DNA of 41,322 nucleotides from an uncultured Lentisphaerota bacterium (lineage in GTDB: Bacteria > Verrucomicrobiota > Kiritimatiellia > CAIQIC01), in assembly GCA_903896925.1 (NCBI GenBank), contig CAITZM010000113.1, forward strand, positions 1-41,322, read 5' to 3'. Made by a program: the position numbers and the translations under genes. Shown here one piece after another: positions 31,277 to 39,298 of the stretch. The first letter of the stretch is position 1; each line of letters starts with the position of its first letter. The notes beneath the pieces are model-generated. The model ran no database searches. It was given only the letters and a program-made list of their open reading frames with translations, and was not told the DNA's origin.

Positions 31277-31486
31277 CGCGTCCCCGCTCCGCCCGCTCTT
31301 GGCTGGCCACCCTGACACGCCGGCCACAAGTCTAAGCAGCCGCCCATCCACAAGCTGACCCCTGCCGTTGGAGGGCCACCCTTCGTCGTGGCCGCTTCGA
31401 CTTTGTCGGCGTCACCCTTGGCCCACGCACTCACGCTTGCCCCCGCACCCGAGGTCATCGGATCAGGCTGCCCGCACTCAAAAGGA
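31277..31486. other. Intergenic region between convergent genes
   Basis: The 210 bp between the nitronate monooxygenase-like gene and the outer-membrane barrel gene show no ORF, RNA gene or clear terminator that I can support. Confidence 0.5.
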
Positions 31487-32808
31487 TCAGAAGAAAAACG
31501 AGGTGCTCATGAACACGTAGAGTTGCTGCTCTTTGGCATCCACCCGGTCGGACACCACATCCCCGGCGCTGTTAAGCTTCGACCCACAATCGCTCCCCGA
31601 CCCGAAGAGATAGAGCACCCCCACATTGTTGACCATGTTCTTGGCCTCGCGCCCCACGCTGGCCGTGAAGCCGTACTTGTCGTTTTGGTCATTTGGTATT
31701 CAGAGCTCGGTCGGCTCGCATCCACATCCGGCGCCGTGGAATGGCTGGTATAAAAGCCCAAGCGCACGGAGTATTTGCCACGCACGTAATACTCCCCGCC
31801 CAGGTTGAGGTCCAAGACGGCCTCGCGCTTCAGGTGCAGCAAGTTCGACGTGTCCGGCACGCCGGACCCGGTCAGGTCGCCCGACAGCACATTGTAATTG
31901 CCGGCAAAATGGTACGTGAGGTCCAGGCCCACGGCCCGGTCTTTCGGCTTCTCCCACCCGACGCTGGCGGTCACCTTCGGGGGGCTGTAGTTCCCGGTCG
32001 TCAGATCATCCCCGTATAGGCCCGCGCTCCCGGACGAGGGCGAGACCATGGTCGCCGCATACGTGTCCCTGCCGGCGAGCCTCCACGACGGGGCCTGCAA
32101 CACGAGTCCCAAATTCCAATCTTGATCCACTTTATACTGCGCGCCCAGTATCGCCACCAACCCGTGGCTGTCGTATTTCAGATCGTTCGAATACGAATAG
32201 TCGACATCGCCCCAGGCCACGTTCTGCATATGGCTGAAGGTCCTATAGACCACGAAGGCAGGAGCTCCCAGCAACAGTTGATCCGTGCAGGGATAGCCGA
32301 ACGAGGGGCCCACCCAGAGGGTCTGGTCCTCCTCGCTGAACGTGTAAAAATTGCGTTTGTCCACGAACGCGGCGATCTCGTTAAACGAACGCCTGTCTGG
32401 AATGAACGCCGAAAACGCCCGCGCCCCCTCCCCTTCCAATTTCGAAACGCCGGCCACCGCTCCCGGAATGCCCACAAACGAATTCCGCTTCATGTCTTCC
32501 CCGAGCGTCAGGCCGTTCTCGGCCCTGTATTTCTGGAAGCCATACAGGTTGGCCGAGACGGACAACCTGTTGTCTTTCACCCGACCAAGGCCGGCGGGGT
32601 TGAAGTAACAGGCATCCAGCGACGTCGCCAAAGCACCACTGGCGCCGCCCATGCCCTGCGCCCGCTCGCCGATGATGAAGTTTTGATAGTTGGCGTCATC
32701 CGCCAGGACCGCGGTCGCTCCGCGCAGACAGGCGGCCACAACGGCACACCGCACCTTGGGACCGAAACTGGCGCGCCATCCGCCCGCACGACCTTGGACC
32801 AAAGTCAC
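31487..32808 (-). CDS. OMPP1/FadL-like outer-membrane barrel, with a -1 frameshift near the C-terminus
   Basis: The N-terminus has a signal-like region (VVAACLRGATAVLA, then DDANYQNFIIGERAQGMGGASGALATSLDACYFNPAGLG). The GxGGAxxAxxxDxxxxxxNPAGL motif is diagnostic of OMPP1/FadL/TodX transport barrels for hydrophobic compounds. Alternating beta strands continue to about residue 370. The continuous frame then reads an implausible TKTTSTASRPAW tail to 31507. In the next frame the sequence resumes as NDKYGFTASVGREAKNMVNN and ends LYVFMSTSFFF at 31487-31489, the normal aromatic barrel end. Restoring one A in the AAAA tract (T-tract 31683-31686 on the plus strand) repairs the gene. It is a real mutation or a homopolymer error. 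The start codon (GTG 32808) has no Shine-Dalgarno and is uncertain. Confidence 0.8.
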
Positions 32809-32950
32809 CGGCGGCCGGCTCTAGCCGCGCAGGGTGTTTCACCCATGGTGCGCGCGGGGCGGGTCGTTTTCGGGGTGACACGCGGGGGCGGCGTGTTTGG
32901 GGGATTTGCCTGGGTGCATGGCGGACGGCGCGGCGCGCCGTCCCCACCAC

Positions 32951-32996
32951 CTCCAAGCTCCGGAAAAACCCGACCGTGGGTTTCCAATTTCCAGGT
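32951..32996. repeat. TTCCAA palindrome array D (degenerate)
   Basis: CTCCAAGCTCCGGAA (32951-32965) and TTCCAATTTCCAGGT (32982-32996) again start exactly 31 bp apart, 45 bp upstream of the Tat-exported isomerase-like gene (33042). The second copy keeps only the left arm well. Confidence 0.55.
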
Positions 32997-33041
32997 CAGG
33001 TTTCCATTGAAATCGCAGGGCAGTTGCGGCAAGCTGCTTTC

Positions 33042-33959
33042 ATGAACACTTCCCGCCGCCAGTTCCTGACCAACACCGCGCTCGGTGCGGGCGCACTCGG
33101 CCTGTTCGGCCCTGCCACACTCGCCGCCGGCAAAGAGAAAAAAGATAACAAGGACAAGCCGCCGACGCCGTCGTTCGTCACCGGCCAGCCGAAGTTCCAC
33201 CTCGGCATCGTCACCTACAACATCGCCAAGGACTGGGACATCGCGACGATCATCAAGAACTGCACGGCTGCGAAGATCGAGGGCGTCGAACTGCGCACCA
33301 GCCACAAGCACGGCGTCGAGGTCACCCTGACCAAGGAAGAGCGCGCCGAGGTGAAGAAGCGCTTCGCCGATTCGCCCGTCAAGCTCTGGAGCCTGGGCAG
33401 CGCGTTCGACTTCCATACGCCGGACCAAGCCAAGCTGAAAAAGGACATCGAGGCGACGAAGGCCTACATCACGCTCGCCCACGAGGTCGGCGCCACGGGC
33501 GTCAAGGTGCGGCCCAACGGGCTGCCGAAGGAAGTGGCGGAGGAAAAGACGCTGGAGCAGATCGGCCGCTCGCTGCGCGAACTCGGCGTCTTCGCCGGCT
33601 ATCTCGGCCTGCAGATCCGGCTCGAAATCCACGGCGGCGAAACCTCGCGCGTGCCGCGCTGCAAGAAGATCATGGATTACGCCGATCACCCGCAGGTCGG
33701 CGTCTGCTGGAACTCGAACCAGAGCGACCTGCAGGACGGCGGCTTCGACGCGAACTTCGACCTGGTCAAGGACAAGATCTTCACCTGCCACATGCGCGAC
33801 CTCTGCCTGGAGGACTATCCCTTCCGGCGGCTGCTGACGCGGCTCAACGAGATCAACTTCACCGGCTTCACCTTCGCGGAGATCCCCGAGAGCGAAGACC
33901 CGGTGCGCGTGCTCAAGTATTACCGCGCCCTCTGGCTGTCCTATCAAGGATTGCTCTGA
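33042..33959 (+). CDS. Tat-exported xylose-isomerase-like TIM-barrel protein
   Basis: This 305-aa protein has a twin-arginine type signal (NTSRRQFLTNTALGAGALGLF), so it is exported folded. The mature part reads HLGIVTYNIAKDWDIATII, IEGVELRTSHKHGVEVTL, GATGVKVRPNG, LQIRLEIHGGETSRV, VGVCWNSNQSD and FTCHMRDL. These blocks resemble AP-endonuclease-2/xylose-isomerase-like sugar phosphate isomerases or epimerases, with likely metal ligands (Glu of RLEIHG, Asp of QSDL, His of CHMRD). Planctomycete and verrucomicrobial genomes carry many exported members of unknown sugar specificity. It faces the glycosidase genes downstream and may act on their products. Confidence 0.82.
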   Translation: MNTSRRQFLTNTALGAGALGLFGPATLAAGKEKKDNKDKPPTPSFVTGQPKFHLGIVTYNIAKDWDIATIIKNCTAAKIEGVELRTSHKHGVEVTLTKEERAEVKKRFADSPVKLWSLGSAFDFHTPDQAKLKKDIEATKAYITLAHEVGATGVKVRPNGLPKEVAEEKTLEQIGRSLRELGVFAGYLGLQIRLEIHGGETSRVPRCKKIMDYADHPQVGVCWNSNQSDLQDGGFDANFDLVKDKIFTCHMRDLCLEDYPFRRLLTRLNEINFTGFTFAEIPESEDPVRVLKYYRALWLSYQGLL

Positions 33960-34090
33960 TCAGGCCCAGAGCGAGTCCGTCGCGGCCCACATGATCACCT
34001 GGCGCGGCGCACCGTGGGCCTGCTTGCCGTTGTGGGTGCTGTTGACTCCGGTGTAAAACACCTGAACGCCAACGGGCTTACCAAGCATGA
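33960..34090 (-). pseudogene. Possible C-terminal remnant of a glycosidase-like gene
   Basis: The minus-strand frame ending at 33960 reads GKPVGVQVFYTGVNSTHNGK, then APRQVIMWAATDSLWA and a stop directly after the isomerase-like gene. VFYTGVNSTHNGK followed by a strand with Ala-Thr resembles the last blades of five-bladed GH43/GH32-type proteins (pattern YYTGxNxTH...IGxAT). No upstream portion of such a gene is present, and the plus-strand promoter of the GH42-like gene occupies the same DNA. It may be a decayed gene end or chance. Confidence 0.25.
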
Positions 34091-34115
34091 GGGTGGTCGT
34101 GGTGGAAGACGGCAC

Positions 34116-34149
34116 TTGCTTTTCCAAGGCGCGCCGTGAGAATGCGCGC
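34116..34149 (+). promoter_or_regulatory. Promoter of the GH42-like gene, ending 6 bp before the ATG
   Basis: TTGCTT (34116-34121), a 16-bp spacer beginning TTCCAAGG, GAGAAT (34138-34143) and GCGCGC lead straight into ATGATG at 34150. No Shine-Dalgarno fits in this space, so the mRNA is probably leaderless. The layout is nearly identical to that before the GH127-like gene. Confidence 0.5.
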
Positions 34150-36093
34150 ATGATGATTCACGGGAGCCCCGCGGTGGGACCATGGCGTTGCGTGGCGCTG
34201 ACCTGGCTGCTCGCTGCTGCGGCCTGCGGCGCGGATGAGTACCGGGTGATCATGTGGGTCGGCGACTCCGCCCACAAGCAGGCCGACCAGTTCCCCCTGT
34301 TTATCCAGCGTCTGCGCGACATGGGCGTCAACACGGGCATGGTGACGGGCGACGCCGACCCTCAACGCTGGCTCGACGCCCGGTTCCCCTATTATGTCGA
34401 GAACATCGTCAACCGCGGCCTCTGCCTGAAATGGAGCTCGAAGGTCCGCGACTGGAGCGGGTTCATCGACGGGTGGAAGCAGGCGCGCGACCCCGCCGCC
34501 TTCGTCCGCGAATACGGCCTGGACGATCCGCCGTGGCGCGAATACGCCCGCAACGCCATGCGCCACGCCGCCCGGCGACACCGCGACCACGCGCCGTTCG
34601 CCTACAACATCCGCGACGAACTATCCATCACGCAGTCGGCAAATCCGTTCGACTACGATTTTGCGCCGGCCTCGCTGCAGCGTTTCCGCGCCTGGCTCCA
34701 GACGCAGTACGGCGACCTCGCGGCGCTGAACCGGCAATGGGAAACCGGGTTCGCGACATGGGACGAGGTGCGGCCGTTCTCGACCGACGAGATCAAGAAC
34801 CGCATGGCCAGCGGCGACGCCCTGCCCCGCGGCAAGCCGGACTGGCCGGCGTTGCGACGCCTGAAGTTTGATCCGGCCACCGCCCGGCAAGCGCCGACCC
34901 GGTGGAATTTCTCGCCGTGGTGCGACTTCCGCACCTACATGGACAGCGCCCTGGCCGGCGTGCTCGACGACTGCCGGCGCGCCGCCCACGAAATCGATCC
35001 GCACACCCCGGTCGGCATCGAAGGCACGCAGATGCCATCGGCGTTTGGCGGTTACGATCTCTGGCGGCTGGCGCAGGTGCTCGACTGGGTCGAGCCGTAC
35101 GATGTGGCCTGTGCGCGGACGATCTTCGGCTCGTTCATGCCCGGCAAGCCCATACTCACCACCGTCGGCGAAACCGATCCCCTGAAGGCCCGCCGACGGC
35201 TGTGGCATCTGCTGCTGGAGGGCGACCGGGGCTGCATCATCTGGTGGAGCGAGGACTGCATCGACTGGAAGAGCGCCGATCTGGCGCTGACGCCCAAAGC
35301 CAGGGCGCTCGCCCCGGTACTGAAGGAGCTGACCGGCCCCCTCGCCCGCCTGTTCCTGCACGCGCAACGCGAGTTCGACCCGATCGCCATCCACTACTCG
35401 CAGCCCAGCATCCAGGTGGATTGGCTGCTGGAATCCATCCCGGACGGCGCGACATGGGTCCGCCGGTTCTCCAGCTACGAGGCGCAACACAACCGGATGG
35501 CCCGCGACCGGGTGCGTTGCCTGCAGATGTTGCGCGACGACGGCTACAGTCCGCGCTTCGTCGCCACCGCGCAGATCGAGAACGGCGAGCTCACCCGGCG
35601 CGGCTACCAGGCCTTGCTGATGCCCGGCTCGCTCGCGGTCACGGATGCGGAAGCCGCGCAGATCCGCGCGTTCGGCAAAGCCTATAGCGATGAGCCGGTC
35701 GGCTGCTTTGACGGTCACGGCAAATTGCGGCAGGACGGCCTGACGGTTTCCAAAGGGACGGTCCGGCTGCCGCGGGACATCACCGTGACCACGTCCAACG
35801 CGCACACCGCCATCTACCGCTACCGGCTGGGCAGCACACGCCTGGTCGCCTTCGAACGCAACGCCAGTTACCGGATGGGCGAAGACCTGAAGCAGGCGGC
35901 TGGCAATGAAGCGCTGGAGAAACCGGTTGAGATTGAAGCCGCACTGGCCCGGCCTGCGCATGTGCTGGACTTGCGGACCGGCCAGTATCTAGGCCAGACC
36001 GAGCGCCTGCGTTTCACGCTCGACCCGTGGCAGCCGTCCTTGTTTGCGCTGTCGCCGGAAAAGCTCTCCGTGCGAACGTTGCTGAAGCCCTGA
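34150..36093 (+). CDS. Secreted GH42-like (beta-galactosidase type) glycosidase
   Basis: The ATG at 34150 opens a 647-aa protein with a signal peptide (WRCVALTWLLAAAACGA). The remainder has a TIM-barrel glycosidase layout: YRVIMWVGDSAHKQADQFPL, PFAYNIRDELSIT with candidate acid/base Glu157, QTQYGDLAALNRQWETGFATWDEV (the GH42 LNxxWGTxFWS-type block), VGIEGTQ with candidate nucleophile Glu291, and a GH42-type trimerisation-like domain (REFDPIAIHYSQPSIQVDWL, LLMPGSLAVTDAEAAQIRAF). It likely releases galactose or a related sugar in the periplasm or outside. An upstream in-frame ATG at 34087 would destroy the signal peptide. It is followed 43 bp later by the GH127-like gene. Confidence 0.72.
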   Translation: MMIHGSPAVGPWRCVALTWLLAAAACGADEYRVIMWVGDSAHKQADQFPLFIQRLRDMGVNTGMVTGDADPQRWLDARFPYYVENIVNRGLCLKWSSKVRDWSGFIDGWKQARDPAAFVREYGLDDPPWREYARNAMRHAARRHRDHAPFAYNIRDELSITQSANPFDYDFAPASLQRFRAWLQTQYGDLAALNRQWETGFATWDEVRPFSTDEIKNRMASGDALPRGKPDWPALRRLKFDPATARQAPTRWNFSPWCDFRTYMDSALAGVLDDCRRAAHEIDPHTPVGIEGTQMPSAFGGYDLWRLAQVLDWVEPYDVACARTIFGSFMPGKPILTTVGETDPLKARRRLWHLLLEGDRGCIIWWSEDCIDWKSADLALTPKARALAPVLKELTGPLARLFLHAQREFDPIAIHYSQPSIQVDWLLESIPDGATWVRRFSSYEAQHNRMARDRVRCLQMLRDDGYSPRFVATAQIENGELTRRGYQALLMPGSLAVTDAEAAQIRAFGKAYSDEPVGCFDGHGKLRQDGLTVSKGTVRLPRDITVTTSNAHTAIYRYRLGSTRLVAFERNASYRMGEDLKQAAGNEALEKPVEIEAALARPAHVLDLRTGQYLGQTERLRFTLDPWQPSLFALSPEKLSVRTLLKP

Positions 36094-36102
36094 GATCGGC
36101 GC

Positions 36103-36136
36103 TTGCATTTCCGGTGTGCGACGTGAAAATGCGCCC
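36103..36136 (+). promoter_or_regulatory. Promoter of the GH127-like gene, ending 6 bp before the ATG
   Basis: TTGCAT (36103-36108), a 16-bp spacer beginning TTCCGG, GAAAAT (36125-36130) and GCGCCC precede ATGATG at 36137. The spacing of every element equals that of the GH42-like promoter, and the short distance implies a leaderless transcript. Confidence 0.5.
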
Positions 36137-38089
36137 ATGATGAATCCAATATTAGCCCGATCCTTTCTGGCGGTGGGACTGCTCGCCGCCTGCTGGATGC
36201 CGGTGTGCGGCGCGCCCGTGACACCGGTTGCGCCCGATGTGTTGCGGCCACCGGCGGCCGGCGCGGTCCACATCGAGGGCCGGCTCGGCGCGAAGCTGGA
36301 CCAGTGCATTACAAACCGCGTGCTGGCGCAACCTGTCGAGCCGCTGGTCAAGCCCTACCGTGACAAGCTGGAGGTGGGCTTCAGCGACTGGCGCTGTGAA
36401 TATTGGGGCAAATGGTTCACCTCCCTGGCGTTGGCTGACGCCTACCGGCCAACGGCCGCAACGCGCGCGAAGCTTGACGAGGGCGCCCGCGCATTGCTGG
36501 CCACCGCCGCGCCGGATGGTTATCTTGGCACGCGCCAGCCGGAGGACCGGCTCAAGGGCTGGGATGTCTGGGGCCGCAAATATGCCCTGCTCGGCATGGT
36601 GGCCTACTATGATCGCACCGGTGATGCGCCGGCGCTCGCCGCCGCCGGCCGCCACCTCGATACGCTGCTGGCGCAAACCGGCCCCGGCAAGACCAACATC
36701 GCCGACATCGGCACTCACAAAGGACTCGCCGCTTCGTCCATCCTCGAGCCCACCGTGCAACTCTACCAGCGCACGGGCGAGAAGAAATATCTGGAGTACG
36801 CGCAATACATCGTCGGCCAGTGGAGCCAGCCCTCGCACCACGTGCCGCAATGCACCAACGGGCTGCGGCTGATCGAGGACAGCCTGGCCGGCGTCGCGCC
36901 CGTAAACATGCGCTGGAACAAGGCCTATGAGATGATGTCGTGCTACGAGGGACTCTGCGAGCTCTACCGCGTCACCGGCGAGCGCAACTACCTCAACGCC
37001 TCCATCAAACTGGCGGAGGGGGTGTTGAGCCAGGAGACCACGATCCTCGGCCCCGGCACGCGCGGCGAACACTGGTGCAGCGGACGTACGAACCAAACGG
37101 CCGCGGTTTTCCAGCCGATGGAAACCTGCGTCACCGCCACGTGGATGAAGTTTATCTATCAATTGCTCCGCCTCACGGGCGATGCGCGGTATGCCGACGA
37201 GCTGGAACGCAATCTATACAACGGCCTGCTCGGCGCGCAGATGCCGGACGGCAGCTGGTGGGCCTACTTCAGCGGCGTCAACGGCGAGCGCGTGCCGAGC
37301 CTGATGCAGCACGACGAGGTGGGCCTGAGCTGCTGCGTCGTCAGCGGCCCGCGCGGTCTGCTGCTCACACCGCAGTGGGCAGTCATGGCGTCCGACGCAG
37401 GCCCTGTGGTCAACCTCTACTGCCCGGGCACAGCCACACTCGCCGCGCCCTCGGGGCAAAAGCTCTTGGTGACGCAGAAGACGGATTATCCCGTCGCCAA
37501 CACAGTCGAGCTGGCGCTGGAACTGGCGCAGCCTGAAGACTTCACTCTCGCCCTGCGCATCCCTGCGTGGAGCTCGCGCACGAGCCTGACCATCAACGGA
37601 GAGACGGTGGCGACCCAGCCCGGCAGCTATGCCAAGGTCCAGCGGACATGGCGCGGCGGCGACCGCGTGCAACTCGTACTCGATCTGCGCGGACGCCTCC
37701 TCAAGGCGCCGGACGGCAACGGCCAGTTCGCCATCGCTCGCGGGCCGCTCGTACTGGCGCTGGACAGCCGCCTGGCGCCGGAGGTGGCCTTTGAAGCCAA
37801 GGCCCTGCTCGACCGCAGCGCGTTCCCCTTCATCGGTCTCAAGCCCAACCCGCAGGCTGCCGCGCGCATTGGCGCGTGGATGGCTTTTGACGTGCCGCTC
37901 ACGGTCGAGGGAAAACCGCAGACGCTGACGATGTGCGACTACGCCTCGGCCGGCACCGCGTGGAGCTCGGCCAACCCATATCGTGTCTGGCTGCCCCAGC
38001 CGCTGTGGCTGGGCAATCTCTACGACTCCGGCCAGACCTGGCCGACCCTGACGCACCGGCATTTCCGGCCCGTTGCGCCCGCCCGCTAA
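36137..38089 (+). CDS. Secreted GH127-like (DUF1680) beta-L-arabinofuranosidase
   Basis: This 650-aa protein has a signal peptide (NPILARSFLAVGLLAACWMP, cleavage near CGA). An (alpha/alpha)6 barrel follows: WRCEYWGKWFTSLALADAY, DGYLGTRQPEDRLKGWDVW, then WSQPSHHVPQCTNGLRLIED. Residues corresponding to the zinc site of GH127 are present: Glu329-Thr-Cys331 (METC) and Cys399-Cys400 (LSCCVVSGPRGL); in GH127 one of the paired cysteines is the nucleophile. The C-terminus forms beta-sandwich domains (DFTLALRIPAWSSRTSLTING). The family removes beta-L-arabinofuranosyl units from plant glycoproteins or pectin; related groups (GH137, GH142, GH146) have other specificities. It sits beside a GH42-like enzyme. 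Confidence 0.85.
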   Translation: MMNPILARSFLAVGLLAACWMPVCGAPVTPVAPDVLRPPAAGAVHIEGRLGAKLDQCITNRVLAQPVEPLVKPYRDKLEVGFSDWRCEYWGKWFTSLALADAYRPTAATRAKLDEGARALLATAAPDGYLGTRQPEDRLKGWDVWGRKYALLGMVAYYDRTGDAPALAAAGRHLDTLLAQTGPGKTNIADIGTHKGLAASSILEPTVQLYQRTGEKKYLEYAQYIVGQWSQPSHHVPQCTNGLRLIEDSLAGVAPVNMRWNKAYEMMSCYEGLCELYRVTGERNYLNASIKLAEGVLSQETTILGPGTRGEHWCSGRTNQTAAVFQPMETCVTATWMKFIYQLLRLTGDARYADELERNLYNGLLGAQMPDGSWWAYFSGVNGERVPSLMQHDEVGLSCCVVSGPRGLLLTPQWAVMASDAGPVVNLYCPGTATLAAPSGQKLLVTQKTDYPVANTVELALELAQPEDFTLALRIPAWSSRTSLTINGETVATQPGSYAKVQRTWRGGDRVQLVLDLRGRLLKAPDGNGQFAIARGPLVLALDSRLAPEVAFEAKALLDRSAFPFIGLKPNPQAAARIGAWMAFDVPLTVEGKPQTLTMCDYASAGTAWSSANPYRVWLPQPLWLGNLYDSGQTWPTLTHRHFRPVAPAR

Positions 38090-38800
38090 AGCGTTGATGA
38101 ACGGGACCGCCGCGTTCCCAGCGCCACGTATTATATAGATCCGGTAATTATTTTGTATTTTTCGTTTTTGCAACGAAAAGATATGTTAAGTATTTATACG
38201 ATTAGAAGTATATATTTTCACTGCCGTCCTGCGCTGCTGCAGGCTGGCGATGCGGCGGCAGGACCAGTCATTTTTTAACATCATGCCGTGGCGATCGCTT
38301 GGCCAGCGCGCGGCGTTGCCGGCGCGAGCTCAAGGTGAAGCCGTTGTCCAGGGAAACGCTCTGGGCCACCACGTTCTATTTGATCGGGCGACCCACCAGG
38401 CGGCGGGCAAGCAAAAATCAGCGCGCACAACTAACACCGTTCCGCGGAGTTGGTGAGCCTCTTCAGCTGCAGTATTTAACGGCGCCAGTATTCAGGGCCC
38501 TCTAAAGATCGCAGCAACACGGTTGCTCCAGCACCTGGTGACGGCTTTACGGGCGGTGCGTGGTGGTACGTTACGGTGCCGCAGACGGAGACCGTCGCAT
38601 GGCGGTGCTTGTCGTTGATAAAAATCCATCGCGCTGCTCCTGCGGTTTCGACGCGAACCCAAGTGGCTGACCACCGGAACCATCGCCTGCTGTTGCTGTG
38701 CGTCTAAATCCACTGACGGCCAGCGCAGGCGAACCGCGAATATTGGTGGTGGAGTGATGAGCTGATGCGGCGAGTAGAAAAAATGGGGAACCACCCCCTT
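38090..38800. other. Gene-poor region with an AT-rich stretch and hairpins
   Basis: No ORF here looks coding. About 38130-38220 is strongly AT-rich, with a perfect hairpin TTTTCGTT-TTTGC-AACGAAAA (38159-38179) that may end the GH127-like transcript. A smaller hairpin AGCAAC-ACG-GTTGCT occurs near 38513-38527. The rest (38281-38790) gives only short non-coding-looking frames on both strands and may be decayed DNA. Confidence 0.45.
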
Positions 38801-39090
38801 TTCCCTCGGAGAAATTTCTTGGCTGTTAAATCCTTCGGGCGCGAAACGTGCCCCCGTGACACCGGTCTGCAGATGATCGAGGACCTCCGCAGGACATCTA
38901 ACAGCCCGAAAAGGGCCGCAACCCGCGTGAACGTTCCGTTACCGGGGCCTCCTTGAGGGTTTCCGAAAAAGAGCCTTCAGAGGAGAAATTCGGCTACGGC
39001 ACCCTTGCCTGAAGCGGGTAAATTACCTCAGACGGGCGTGGCGGGCCTCGATCTTGTCAGGAAAAAGACTTCTTGGCCCTGAAAGACCTT
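38801..39090 (+). ncRNA. Candidate structured RNA, family unassigned
   Basis: No protein-coding frame is credible here, yet complementary segments are dense. GGCTGTTA (38821-38828) pairs with TAACAGCC (38899-38906). Others are GGGCGCG-AAA-CGTGCCC (38837-38853), GCCC-GAAAA-GGGC (38904-38916, partly competing with the first stem), CCTC-CTT-GAGG (38948-38958), CTGA/TCAG around a GGTAAATTACC palindrome (about 39009-39032), and GGGCC...GTC...GAC...GGCCC (39043-39079). The AACAGCCCGAAAAGGGC core reminds me of the hairpin in HEARO/IscB omega RNAs, but no IscB gene is in the window and this is from memory. Strand and ends are guesses. Confidence 0.35.
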
Positions 39091-39245
39091 GTTTGGCAGG
39101 ATTTCGCAGACTGATCCGGAACACCTGCAGGCCCGGAGCGGAGCAGGAATGACACTGCGAGGGCGTGGCGAGGCTCCTAGGCGGTGAAATATCCTTTGGT
39201 AGCGACAGAATACCCACCCGCACGGGATTTCCGCTCCACAAGGAG

Positions 39246-39276
39246 AAGAAAAAGCCGGGCCAAGGGGCCCGGCTTT
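39246..39276 (-). terminator. Rho-independent terminator after rpsA
   Basis: AAAGCCGGGCC (39251-39261) and GGCCCGGCTTT (39266-39276) form an 11-bp perfect stem with a 4-nt loop. On the minus strand it is followed by TTTTTCTT. It lies 23 bp after the rpsA stop codon. Confidence 0.92.
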
Positions 39277-39298
39277 CATACTGCGCTGAGGGAAGGAC

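Noticed and set aside
38492..38794. Minus-strand 100-aa frame
   Set aside because: No ribosome-binding site, no domain, and composition unlike the coding genes in this window; treated as non-coding.
38801..39250. RNase P RNA, tmRNA or rRNA fragment
   Set aside because: The conserved GAGGAAAGTCCGGGC and ACAGAA blocks of RNase P, the TTCGATTCC arm of tmRNA, and the universal rRNA strings are all missing.
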